DNA from: JACVRU01 sp040902725
GTDB taxonomy: Bacteria; Actinomycetota; Thermoleophilia; Gaiellales; Gaiellaceae
Assembly: GCA_040902725.1 (NCBI GenBank)
Contig: JBBDWU010000015.1
Coordinates: forward strand, 1 to 43,365
Length of the DNA: 43,365 bases
Reading direction: 5' to 3'
The number at the start of each line of letters is the position of its first letter. The first letter of the stretch is position 1. Positions 1 through 7,798 of the stretch are shown in pieces. Position numbers and translations under genes: made by a program. The notes under the pieces are model-generated. The model saw only the letters and a list, made by a program, of their open reading frames with translations. It had not been told where the DNA came from and made no database searches.

Positions 1-527
1 GGCTCGTCGTAGGTCGTGGCGAGGACGTGGTAGTCGAGGATGTACGGCACCGACGGCGTCAGGTCGCGGTAGTGCTTCGCGTGCGCTTCCGCGAACGACT
101 CCTTGAGCAGGTAGAACTCGAGCTCCGAGCCGACCATCGGCTCGAGCCCGAGCGCCCGCGCCCGCTCGACCTGCGCCTTCAGGACCTGCCTCGGGGACGG
201 ACGCACCGGCGCGCCGTCGTGCCAGACGACGTCCGCGAGCACCAGCGCCGTCCCCTCGAGCCAGGGGATCCGCCGCAGTGTCGCGAGGTCGGGCTTGAGC
301 CCGAAGTCGCCGTAGCCCTGCTCCCAGCTCGCCAGTTCGTAGCCCGGAACCGGGTCCATCTCCATCTCGAGCGCGAGCAGGTAGTTGCAGCCCTCGACCT
401 CGTGCACGCCGTGCTCGACGAAGAAGTCGCGGTCGAGCCGTTTGCCCATCAGCCGGCCCTGCATGTCGGTGAAGGCGACGACGACGGTGTCGAAGCCGGG
501 CGCCTTGAGGTCGTCGAGCGTCAGCAT
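1..527 (-). CDS. Glutamine synthetase family protein, GlnA4/PuuA-like (3' end outside window)
   Basis: N-terminal 175 residues of a glutamine synthetase homologue; the catalytic C-terminal part lies beyond position 1. The beginning (MLTLDDLKAPGFDTVVVAF) continues with DMQGRLMGKR, DMDPVPGY-like and RRIPWLEGTALVL segments and an SELEFYL motif. These are typical of the GS-I-like gamma-glutamyl-amine ligases rather than of biosynthetic GlnA. The ATG at 527 is preceded by a strong Shine-Dalgarno (AGGAGGA, 531-537). It lies 64 bp downstream of an ethanolamine-permease-like gene on the same strand. In Streptomyces, GlnA4 makes gamma-glutamylethanolamide, so a role in ethanolamine or polyamine use is a reasonable inference, but the substrate cannot be read from this fragment. 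Confidence 0.85.
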   Translation of the reverse strand, partial: MLTLDDLKAPGFDTVVVAFTDMQGRLMGKRLDRDFFVEHGVHEVEGCNYLLALEMEMDPVPGYELASWEQGYGDFGLKPDLATLRRIPWLEGTALVLADVVWHDGAPVRPSPRQVLKAQVERARALGLEPMVGSELEFYLLKESFAEAHAKHYRDLTPSVPYILDYHVLATTYDE

Positions 528-547
528 GTGTCCTCCTCGGAGCGGGG

Positions 548-565
548 GCCCGCCCCGGGGCGGGC
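548..565. promoter_or_regulatory. Intercistronic GC palindrome between permease and glutamine synthetase genes
   Basis: An 18-bp perfect palindrome (GCCCGCCCC/GGGGCGGGC) sits between the permease stop codon and the Shine-Dalgarno of the glutamine synthetase gene. As RNA it would form a very stable stem. No U-tract follows on the minus strand, so attenuation, processing or mRNA stabilisation are as likely as termination. Confidence 0.45.
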
Positions 566-591
566 TCCCTTCCGTCCGATCCGGAGTGAGT

Positions 592-2145
592 CTACGACGC
601 GACGTCCGGCGCGGGCTCCGCCGGGACGCCGGGCTGCTTGATGTCCTCGATCCGCGTCTTGCCGTAGCCCTCCGTCTCCGGGTGGCCGTGCTCGCCCGCC
701 GTCAGCGCGAACTCCTCCTCCGGCGACAGGATCAGCCGGTGCCGGCCCACGATCGCGAAGTAGACGAGCGCGACCGCGTAGAAGATCGCGGCGCCCACGA
801 CGCCGGGCCGGTAGTCGGAGTTCCAGAACAGCGAGCCGAGCGAGATGAGCGCGATCGCCGAGGCGACCAGCGCGCCCCACTCGCCGACCGGGCTCTTGTA
901 CGGCCGCTCGATGTGCGGCAGCCGCCGCCGCAGCAGCACGAACGCGAGCGTCTGCATGAAGTACGAGATCACGGCCCCGAAGACCGCCATCGAGAGCAAC
1001 GCGGCGCCGAGGTTGCCGCCGAGCCACTCGTGCGCGAGCGCCTGGTCGAGCAGGAGCGTTAGCCCGAACCCGATCACGGCGCCGACCAGCAGGGCCACGT
1101 GCGGTGTGTTGCGCGTGCCGTGGGTGACCGAGAGCCAGTGCGGGTAGTAGCCCGCCCGCGACAGCGAGAAGATGTTGCGGCCGTAGGCGTAGATGATCGT
1201 GTGGAAGCTCGCGACGAGGCCCGCGACCGCGACCAGGCCGAGGATCGACGCCGACGTGCCGCCGCCGAAGATCGTCTTCAACCCGTCGAGCAGCGGCTCG
1301 CCCGAGCTCGCGAGCTCCTCCGAGCCCGGTGAGATGCCCGAGTTCAGGAAGAGGACGAGGAAACCGACGACGACGAGCGTGCTGAGGCCGTAGATCGTTC
1401 CGCGGGGGATGTCCCGCTTCGGGTCGTGCGACTCCTCCGCCGCCAGCGGCAACTCCTCGATCGCCAGGTAGAACCAGATCGCGAACGGCAGGGCGTAGAA
1501 GATGCCCGGGATGCCGTCGGGGAACCAGCCCTGGTCGCCGATGGCGAACTCGTCGAAGGAGAAGTGCGAGATCGCGCCGACGAAGAACACGGCCAGCACG
1601 GCCAGCGAGACGAGGGTGATCACGACGGTGAAGCGGAAGCTGACCTCGACGCCGATGTAGTTCAGCAGGACGAAGATCGCGTAGAAGATCAACCACCAGC
1701 ACCAGAGCGGTGGGCTCTGGTCGAACAGGTCGCGGAAGATCGACTGCATGTAAAAGCCGATCCCGGCCACGATCACCGCCGGCGTGACGACGTATTCGAT
1801 CGTCTCCCCGACGCCGGTCGTGAACCCGCCCCACGGCCCCATGGCGGAGCGCGAGAACGAGTAGGCGCCGCCGGTGTGCGGCAGCGCAGGCGACATCTCG
1901 GCGATCGAGAAGCACATGCCGTAGAACATGACGGTGATGACGAGCGTGGCGACGAGCAGGCCGCCGAAGCCGTAGGCGAGCCCGAAGTTCCAGCCGAAGA
2001 AGTCGCCCGAGATGACGGCCCCGACGCCGAGGGCCCAGAGCGACCAGACGCCGGCGTGCCGCCGCAGGCGCCGCTTGTCGAAGTAGTCCTGCCCGGCTTC
2101 GCTGTAGGTGACGGCGCCGATCTTGCGCGCACGCGTGCTTTCCAA
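592..2145 (-). CDS. APC-family amine/amino-acid permease, ethanolamine-permease-like
   Basis: 517-residue integral membrane transporter with about 12 hydrophobic segments. The segment after residue 40 (GVGAVISGDFFGWNFGLAYG), the SIAEMSPALPHTGGAYSFSR motif and the following GPWGG are characteristic of the APC superfamily, closest in memory to the ethanolamine permease (Eat) group. The start is a TTG at 2145 with GGAGG at 2153-2157. The next gene on the same strand is a glutamine synthetase homologue, which supports uptake of an amine (ethanolamine most likely) that is then gamma-glutamylated. Specificity within the APC superfamily cannot be proven from sequence alone; an amino acid is the alternative substrate. 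Confidence 0.85.
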   Translation of the reverse strand: MESTRARKIGAVTYSEAGQDYFDKRRLRRHAGVWSLWALGVGAVISGDFFGWNFGLAYGFGGLLVATLVITVMFYGMCFSIAEMSPALPHTGGAYSFSRSAMGPWGGFTTGVGETIEYVVTPAVIVAGIGFYMQSIFRDLFDQSPPLWCWWLIFYAIFVLLNYIGVEVSFRFTVVITLVSLAVLAVFFVGAISHFSFDEFAIGDQGWFPDGIPGIFYALPFAIWFYLAIEELPLAAEESHDPKRDIPRGTIYGLSTLVVVGFLVLFLNSGISPGSEELASSGEPLLDGLKTIFGGGTSASILGLVAVAGLVASFHTIIYAYGRNIFSLSRAGYYPHWLSVTHGTRNTPHVALLVGAVIGFGLTLLLDQALAHEWLGGNLGAALLSMAVFGAVISYFMQTLAFVLLRRRLPHIERPYKSPVGEWGALVASAIALISLGSLFWNSDYRPGVVGAAIFYAVALVYFAIVGRHRLILSPEEEFALTAGEHGHPETEGYGKTRIEDIKQPGVPAEPAPDVAS

Positions 2146-2206
2146 CGCCCAACCTCCGCGTAGAGGACCCAGTCGCGGCGATCCTCTCAGCGTCGCGGGC
2201 CGGAAA

Positions 2207-2590
2207 TCAAGCGTCGCGGCGCGCCAGGTCGACCAGCTTCCTGGGCGCGACCTCGGCGTAGGCGTCCCCCGCGATGCCGGCCAGCTCGTCCCAGTGGAGG
2301 CCGCGATCGAGCCGGACGCCGAGCCAGCCGCGGTGGCCCACGTAGGGCGGGACGAAGAAGCGCTCGGGGTCGGCTTCCACGAGCATCCGTTGGAGCCCTT
2401 CCGGCGCGGCGCACCAGATCGCGAAGCGGCCGTCGCCGTGGAAGTCGTGCAGGACCGTCAGGAACGAGCGCTTTTCGCGCACGAAGAAGGTCGGCGAGCC
2501 GTGGCTGAGCCGTTCGCTCGTCTCGGGTAAGCCGAGGCAGATCTCCCGGAGTCGTTCCAGAACGCGATCGCGCTCAGCCGCGCCAAGCAT
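2207..2590 (-). CDS. MmcQ/YjbR-family protein
   Basis: 127-residue protein of the MmcQ/YjbR (CyaY-like fold) family. Typical features are an N-terminal helix region ending in LPETSERLSHGSPTFFVR, a central FAIWCAAPEG strand and the PPYVGHRGWLGVRLD motif near residue 75. The family is annotated as DNA-binding or of unknown function; no catalytic residues are known. It follows the permease gene's upstream region and appears to be a single-gene unit. The length is normal for the family. Confidence 0.85.
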   Translation of the reverse strand: MLGAAERDRVLERLREICLGLPETSERLSHGSPTFFVREKRSFLTVLHDFHGDGRFAIWCAAPEGLQRMLVEADPERFFVPPYVGHRGWLGVRLDRGLHWDELAGIAGDAYAEVAPRKLVDLARRDA

Positions 2591-2730
2591 GCTCGGATCC
2601 TAGAGACGAGCGGCGCCTCGATCCCGCCCACCATGACGGCGATGTCGCGGCCGTAGCTCCGCGACGGCGCTCAGGCCCCGCCGAGCTGCTCGATGGTCTG
2701 CGCGCGAACAGCGTAGCCTGCTCCACCAAA

Positions 2731-3249
2731 ATGCCGATCTCAGACGACCAGCTCCGCGCCCTCTTCGACACGCTCGACAAGAGGGAGCTGCTCGGTCTTT
2801 GGGCGAGCCTGATGAGCGAACTGAACGAGCGCGGCGTCATCCGCTCGGAGAACAATCCGATCGGCGACTACTGCGAATTCCTGGTCGCCGCCCACTACGA
2901 GGTCGAGCCGGAAACCAGCTCCCGGGCCGGTTACGACGTTAAGACCCCAGACGGAGAGCGGCTGCAGGTCAAAGGACGCCGGGTTGGCCAGACTGGGAAG
3001 CTTCCGCCGCACTACTCGGCAATCCGAAATCTGGACGACGATCCGCCGCCGTTTGATTTCGTGATCGCCCTGCTGATGAAACGCGACTTCAGCATCCGAG
3101 AGGCTTGGAAGCTGCCCGTTTCTGCCGTGCGCCGACATGCTCGCTACCGCAGCCACATCAATGGCTGGCAGCTGCCGGTCGTCAAGGGCTCGATGCTCGA
3201 CGATCCGGAGATCGAGCGGTTCGAGCTTCGGGTAGAGCCGCGGGACTGA
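2731..3249 (+). CDS. Hypothetical protein with a PD-(D/E)XK-like nuclease core
   Basis: 172 residues, not assigned to a named family. The central region reads GDYCEFLVA, then GYDVKTPDG and LQVKGRR. This spacing of an acidic residue, D and QVK fits the PD-(D/E)XK nuclease core seen in restriction-like endonucleases (inference). An N-terminal helical part (residues 1-45) precedes it. A TAGCCT hexamer at 2714-2719 is a plausible -10 box, leaving almost no leader. It is convergent with the next gene, which also carries a PD-(D/E)XK-like core. Base composition is somewhat lower in GC than the housekeeping genes, suggesting an accessory or defence gene. Confidence 0.7.
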   Translation: MPISDDQLRALFDTLDKRELLGLWASLMSELNERGVIRSENNPIGDYCEFLVAAHYEVEPETSSRAGYDVKTPDGERLQVKGRRVGQTGKLPPHYSAIRNLDDDPPPFDFVIALLMKRDFSIREAWKLPVSAVRRHARYRSHINGWQLPVVKGSMLDDPEIERFELRVEPRD

Positions 3250-3301
3250 GATCGGGCAAGTCGTGACGCAGGCGACGGGCCAGTGCCCCCCACACTCTGA
3301 T

Positions 3302-4741
3302 CTAGGACGCCCCCCGATGCCACGCGTCGAGCCCCGGCTGCTCCGGTGTGTGCTCGAATGGCGGCTCGGTCGGCGTCGTCGCCTCGCCCACGTCGCGCTC
3401 CTCGACAGCTGCGAACTGCGGCGGTTCCGGCTGCGGTGTCTCCGCTACCTCAGCCGGAGGCTCCGGCAGCTTCGGCGCCCTGGCATGCCACGGCTTCAGG
3501 TTCTGGACGATCTCGCCGTAGAAGACGATGACCTGTCGGCGTGTCTCGCGTACGAACGAGCCCTGACCTTTTCCGGACTTCAGCCCAAGCGGCTGCGTCA
3601 TTGCGAGCTCAAACGTGCGCGGCTCCCGCTTCGGGTCCGTTGGACTGCGCAAGCGCTGGGGGTACTCGCGCGCCTCGCTGAGGAGCAGTGACGTCGTCTC
3701 CCGCACGTTGGCGAACCCGACAGTGATCCGGAGATCGGCCGGGGCACCGGAGAGCTGTCGGAGCACCCAGTTGATCCTGGCTGTCGGCCGCCCTTCCCGC
3801 GGGGCGTCAACGGTGACGCCGGTAGTCAACTGACGCGCTTTCAGGTCGGCGTGGATCGAGAGCGGCGCGATCGCACCTGGTACGCGAACGCCGCCTGTCA
3901 TTGAACCGCTCGCGGCGAGACCCTCAACGAGTGCCTCAAGACGCTCGGCGAGCGTCTGCTTGCGCGATCGAACCGGCTCTACGTCATGGCCGAGATCCTG
4001 CGAGAGGCCAAGAGCTAGGTAGTCGACGAACTGCTCCCAACGTTCAGCAACTGCCCGCACCTCTTTGTCGGGCACGCGGAGCGTTCCTGCACGGGCGCCG
4101 TCCCGAACGCGAACCCAGCTCTCGCCCATGTCCTGAAAGCCGCTCGCGCCGGAGTTCTCGTGGTCTAGATATGCGATTAACTCGCCGAGGATCCAGGCCT
4201 GCTCAGGATCGGAGACCCCGCGGAAACGGTGTTGCAGTACGGCCTCGGTGATGACCCGCCACCACGACAGGTGGTAGAAGCCGACCTTCTTGAGCCTGCG
4301 CTTGTCGATCGCGACCGGCGAGTCCGTTGGCCGGGCGGTGATCTGGTTTGAAATCGTGACCACTGCGTCAAAGCCTTGGGCGCGCGCGAGATCGAGGTAG
4401 CGGCTCACCTGGTCGACTTGGAGCACCGCACTACCGGTCTTAACTTCAACAAGGGCGCGCCAGTGGGTGTTGCCACGCTCAACTACGATCGCGCCGTCCG
4501 GGATCGAGACTTTGCCCTCGCCATCCTTCAACTGGATCTCCGCGAAGGTGCTGATCCGTCCCTTCGGCGCGCCAAGCCCAGAGAGGAGCGCGTGCCCGAA
4601 CTCCGAGACGGCGCCCATCACAGCCAACAGCGCCGACGTCGCACGCCGCTCCTGTTCCTCCTGGCCCCGGATGCCTGCAACCGGGATCAGGCGTGCGGGC
4701 TGCCAGCTCTCCTCCTTGCGTGACCCGTTGCCTTCCGACAT
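3302..4741 (-). CDS. Actinobacterial conserved protein with PD-(D/E)XK nuclease-like domain
   Basis: 479 residues. An N-terminal region starting WQPARLIPVAGIRGQEEQER leads into a nuclease-like core at about residues 65-135: FAEIQLKDG, then IPDGAIVV, ALVEVKTG and a Q-containing helix. This matches the E...PDG...EVK pattern of PD-(D/E)XK enzymes. The middle is rich in charged helices. The C-terminal 50 residues are Pro/Glu-rich and probably disordered. I recall this architecture as a widespread actinobacterial hypothetical family without an assigned role. The ATG at 4741 follows TAGACT (4750-4755) by 8 nt, so the mRNA is probably nearly leaderless. A nuclease or defence function is inference. 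Confidence 0.75.
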   Translation of the reverse strand: MSEGNGSRKEESWQPARLIPVAGIRGQEEQERRATSALLAVMGAVSEFGHALLSGLGAPKGRISTFAEIQLKDGEGKVSIPDGAIVVERGNTHWRALVEVKTGSAVLQVDQVSRYLDLARAQGFDAVVTISNQITARPTDSPVAIDKRRLKKVGFYHLSWWRVITEAVLQHRFRGVSDPEQAWILGELIAYLDHENSGASGFQDMGESWVRVRDGARAGTLRVPDKEVRAVAERWEQFVDYLALGLSQDLGHDVEPVRSRKQTLAERLEALVEGLAASGSMTGGVRVPGAIAPLSIHADLKARQLTTGVTVDAPREGRPTARINWVLRQLSGAPADLRITVGFANVRETTSLLLSEAREYPQRLRSPTDPKREPRTFELAMTQPLGLKSGKGQGSFVRETRRQVIVFYGEIVQNLKPWHARAPKLPEPPAEVAETPQPEPPQFAAVEERDVGEATTPTEPPFEHTPEQPGLDAWHRGAS

Positions 4742-4752
4742 CGGCGCGGAGT

Positions 4753-5120
4753 CTACGGGGATGACCGAGAGAATTCCGCGCGGGCGACCGGCTGCCGGTC
4801 GGCGAGCGTGTCGCCGGCGACGAGCGCACCGTGAACTCCTCCGTGGGGAACGGGTTGTCGTCGCCTTCGTCGAGCGGCGGCCGGTAGAGCGGCACGCCCC
4901 ACTGCGGCGCTGAGCTCCTCACCGTCGCGGTGGTGCCACGGGCACGTGAGCACGATCGCCGTCTCGCGCTGCCCCACAAGCTCGGCGATCTCCGAAGGCA
5001 CCTCTAGCGGATCGAAGATCAGCAGCCGCTCGCCGTCGTCAATCGCGTAGGAGGAGACGACCTGCCCCACTCCGGGTGCATCGCCTCCCAGTGCCAGACG
5101 CCCGACCGCACCTCCCGCAT
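4753..5120 (-). pseudogene. Decayed MBL-fold hydrolase gene, paralogue of the gene at 7795-8466
   Basis: Translation in three different frames recovers colinear pieces of the intact MBL-fold protein encoded at 7795-8466. From 5120, MREVRSGVWHWEAMHPEW resembles its N-terminus. In a second frame, VSSYAIDDGERLL and ETAIVLTCPWHHRD match VSSYAIDDGERLL and ETAIVLTAPWHERD. In a third frame, GVPLYRPP matches GVPVYTPL. Finally LVAGDTLAD corresponds to VISGDTLVD after loss of roughly 70 codons. At least two or three frameshifts and an internal deletion make it non-functional. Its 3' end merges with the promoter of the nuclease-like gene that follows. Confidence 0.8.
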
Positions 5121-5150
5121 GCCGGCGATGCTACGCGAGCGGTGGCTCGA

Positions 5151-7349
5151 TCAGCAGCGGCCGAGGCGCACGACGTTTCCCGAGGCGCCGGCGACGTTCG
5201 GCAGCATGGTGACCTTGTCGCGCGACGCGACGCACGTCACGGCGTTGCTCGTCGAGCGCCTGCCGAGCCCGCCGATCAGCAAGATCGGGCGCCGGGTCAC
5301 GTTGCCGCGGAGCTCGACGCGCGTGACGCGGTTGCCCGTCGCGGGGTCTCGCCCGGCGCGCTCCTTGCTCGGACCGCCGCCGAGGAGCTGGATGCCGGCG
5401 AGACGCGTCTCGACTCGATTGTTCGTGATCGAGACGCCGGCGACGAAGGTGTGGACCTTGTCGAGGCCGCCGATGACCGCGATACCCGCTGCCGTCGGAT
5501 CGGCACGCGCCGAGCCCGTCTGCACGACGGTGTTGGAGTCGATGACGACGTTCGAGACGCCTGCGCGGAGACCCCCGAGGACGATCCCCCAAGGCTCCAG
5601 GAATTGCGAAGGAGGTGTGATCACGCTCCTGATCACGTTGCCCGCGATCCGCACGCCGGTGATCGGGCTCCGTGGTGTCGTGCTGCAGCATGGCTCGCCC
5701 ACGCGTACGCCGACGTCGGGCCCGTCGATCACGTTGCCGACGACTGCGATGCGTCTACCGATGTTCTGACAGACGCTGCGACCCGGAGGCCAGCAGTCGT
5801 CCGAGACGAAGATCGCCACGCCTCCCGAGCCCGGACGTCGCGGTCCCGAGAAGCGAATCCTGTTGCCGACGATCCTCACGTCCTCGACGAGGTTCCCGGA
5901 ACGTCCCCGCTGGCCGGCGACGACCTGCACGGCGTTGGTCCCGCCCATCATCTCGATCGCATTGTGCGCCACGAGCGCGTCCGAGATCCGGTTGTCGCTC
6001 GCGCCTCCGGCGCCGATCGTGAGGTCTACCCCGTTGACGTACTTGCCCCTGACCTGGAGCCGGTTCCCGGCGACGGTCGCGCGGCGGAGCTCGTCGCCGT
6101 TGTCGAAGTTCCAGCCGAGCTGGATCGCGCCCTCCGTGGAGGAATCGACGGCGTTGCCGACGAGACGGGTGTCGACCCAGCGGCTGCGGGTCCGGCACAG
6201 GGCCCGCTCGCACTCCTGGTGGTACCCCGTGGGCCCGAACGAGATCGCCGTGATGACGTTGCTGAGCACGACGCCGCTGACGATGTTGCGCGCGAACGCC
6301 TGCCCCTGCAGCAGCGGCGTGCTCAACCTCTCGTCTCGCATCGCCGTGAAGACCACGCCCTGCCCGAAGCCGCGGAGCGTGAGCGCGTGCAGCCGGTTGC
6401 CGCTCGAGGCGACGTTCAAGCCCCATTGGACGCGTCCGCCGCCGGCGAGCGCCAGGTCCGGTCCTCCGTCGCCGTCGACGTCGCCGTCGATGAACACGCC
6501 GCCGCCGCTCAAGAGCGGGAGATCGTTCGTGATCGCGAGCGTCGCTCCCGCGAGCGACGGGTCGAAGCGGATCGTGTACGTCCCCGGATCGTTGTTCGTC
6601 GCCTGGATCGCCTCGATCAGCGAGATCCCGTCGGGTCCCGGGGCGGCCTCGAGCGCGGTGACCGACGAGACGTCTCCGTTCTGCCCCTCCATGGTCGAGG
6701 TCACGGTGACGAGCCGGCCTTCGACCGGCTCGCTCCCGCTCGGACGTCCCGTGGCCAGCGGCGGCGGCGCGGGTGCGCCGGCCTTCGGCCGGCGAACGGG
6801 AGTGCTGCCGGGGCAGCTCGTGAGGTCGAGTCGCCAGGCCTCGAGCCGCCCGGAGTAGCGGCCGCGTAGATCGCGCACCCTCAGCCGCCACGTCCCCGCG
6901 CGCTTCGAGCCGGCAAGGGCGGCGAGCGTCTCTGCAGGGCGGTAGCGGCCCGCGAAGGGCGGCAGCGCGGAGACGATCGAGGTCTGCGCGTCGTCGGCGA
7001 AAGTCGTGCCGGAGAAGTCGTCGCCCCACGTGCCCACCGCCTCGGCCAGGACGACGGTCTTTCCGACCGGGGAGACGAGCTCGAGCCGAAGGTCGGAGTC
7101 GAACGGGTGCGAGATCGAAACGGTGACCGCGAGCCCGCGCACCGCATCGCCCGCGGGCACCGCGACAGTCGACGTAAAGCTGCCCGGATCCGCTATCGCC
7201 CGCGGCAGGTCGTTCGCAGCGAAGCCGGTCGTCGTACAGCCGCCGCCGGCGGCCCGGGCCGGCGGGTCGCCCGCCAGGAGCAGGAGCGCCAGCAGGAGGA
7301 CGGCCGCGGTCGAGGCTCGTGTCGCCGGAGCGGATCGCCCGCCAGCCAC
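5151..7349 (-). CDS. Secreted P-domain / right-handed parallel beta-helix protein
   Basis: 732 residues with a clear Sec signal peptide (hydrophobic TAAVLLLALLLLAG core, then ARA-A near residue 33). Residues of about 50-180 resemble the proprotein convertase P domain (VSISHPFDSDLRLEL, GTWGDDFSGTTFADDA, GTWRLRVRD). Residues of about 215-720 form repeated short beta-strand units with many N-R-I/V, GN and VVGN motifs, as in pectate-lyase-like parallel beta-helices, including a recurrent V-x-GN-x-I/V pattern. The protein is therefore exported, and may bind or modify polysaccharide or act as an adhesin; no catalytic residues are evident. The start is GTG at 7349, 9 nt after TAGATT. Confidence 0.8.
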   Translation of the reverse strand: MAGGRSAPATRASTAAVLLLALLLLAGDPPARAAGGGCTTTGFAANDLPRAIADPGSFTSTVAVPAGDAVRGLAVTVSISHPFDSDLRLELVSPVGKTVVLAEAVGTWGDDFSGTTFADDAQTSIVSALPPFAGRYRPAETLAALAGSKRAGTWRLRVRDLRGRYSGRLEAWRLDLTSCPGSTPVRRPKAGAPAPPPLATGRPSGSEPVEGRLVTVTSTMEGQNGDVSSVTALEAAPGPDGISLIEAIQATNNDPGTYTIRFDPSLAGATLAITNDLPLLSGGGVFIDGDVDGDGGPDLALAGGGRVQWGLNVASSGNRLHALTLRGFGQGVVFTAMRDERLSTPLLQGQAFARNIVSGVVLSNVITAISFGPTGYHQECERALCRTRSRWVDTRLVGNAVDSSTEGAIQLGWNFDNGDELRRATVAGNRLQVRGKYVNGVDLTIGAGGASDNRISDALVAHNAIEMMGGTNAVQVVAGQRGRSGNLVEDVRIVGNRIRFSGPRRPGSGGVAIFVSDDCWPPGRSVCQNIGRRIAVVGNVIDGPDVGVRVGEPCCSTTPRSPITGVRIAGNVIRSVITPPSQFLEPWGIVLGGLRAGVSNVVIDSNTVVQTGSARADPTAAGIAVIGGLDKVHTFVAGVSITNNRVETRLAGIQLLGGGPSKERAGRDPATGNRVTRVELRGNVTRRPILLIGGLGRRSTSNAVTCVASRDKVTMLPNVAGASGNVVRLGRC

Positions 7350-7399
7350 AGCGGGGCCAATCTACGCCGCTCGACCTCACGGGTCAACGCGCCGCGATG

Positions 7400-7798
7400 C
7401 TAGGCGCGCAGCGCGTCGATCGACGCGGTCGGGACGATGCCCTCGACGCTTCGCGCCAGCTCCGCGTCGAGCGTGATGAACGCGTCCGCCTGCAGCTGCG
7501 TCAGGGCCACGTACTCGGCGTCGTAGGTCTGTTCCCAGCCGAGCTGATCCGCGATCTCCCAGGCGCGACGCCGGAGCACCGCGTCGCCGAGGAGCCTGAT
7601 CGGCAGCCGCTTGACGTAGGCGAGCCGATCGCGCGCCACGTCTGCCGCAAGCTCGCCGCGCTGGACGGCTTCGTGCAGGTCTGACAGCACTTGGGAACGC
7701 AGGAGCGTCGGTGCGAGGAGCTCGTGCTCGGCCGAGACCTCGATGCCCGCGCTCGCCAGCTGGAGCACGGCGCTGGAGTCGACGACGAAGCGGGTCAA
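7400..7798 (-). CDS. PIN-domain ribonuclease-like protein (VapC-like)
   Basis: 132 residues if translation starts at the TTG at 7798, which overlaps the stop codon of the upstream MBL-fold gene in TTGA. The start of the protein, FVVDSSAVLQLA, provides the first PIN aspartate. The later block TYDAEYVALTQLQADAFITLD holds the conserved D/E and D residues near the C-terminus. Such proteins usually are VapC toxins cleaving RNA with Mg2+. No VapB-like antitoxin ORF is visible next to it; the coupled neighbour is a hydrolase instead. A longer reading frame runs to 7930 but only as Arg-rich out-of-frame translation of the MBL gene. Confidence 0.8.
   Translation of the reverse strand: MTRFVVDSSAVLQLASAGIEVSAEHELLAPTLLRSQVLSDLHEAVQRGELAADVARDRLAYVKRLPIRLLGDAVLRRRAWEIADQLGWEQTYDAEYVALTQLQADAFITLDAELARSVEGIVPTASIDALRA

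Noticed and set aside
521..2152. 543-residue minus-strand frame over the permease gene
   Set aside because: Arg/Ala/Pro-rich shadow of the permease gene at 592-2145, without recognisable domains. The same holds for long frames at 5076-6869 (+), 5755-7380 (-), 14523-16829 (+), 23037-25298 (+), 32984-34507 (+), 34571-37168 (+) and 39350-42322 (+).
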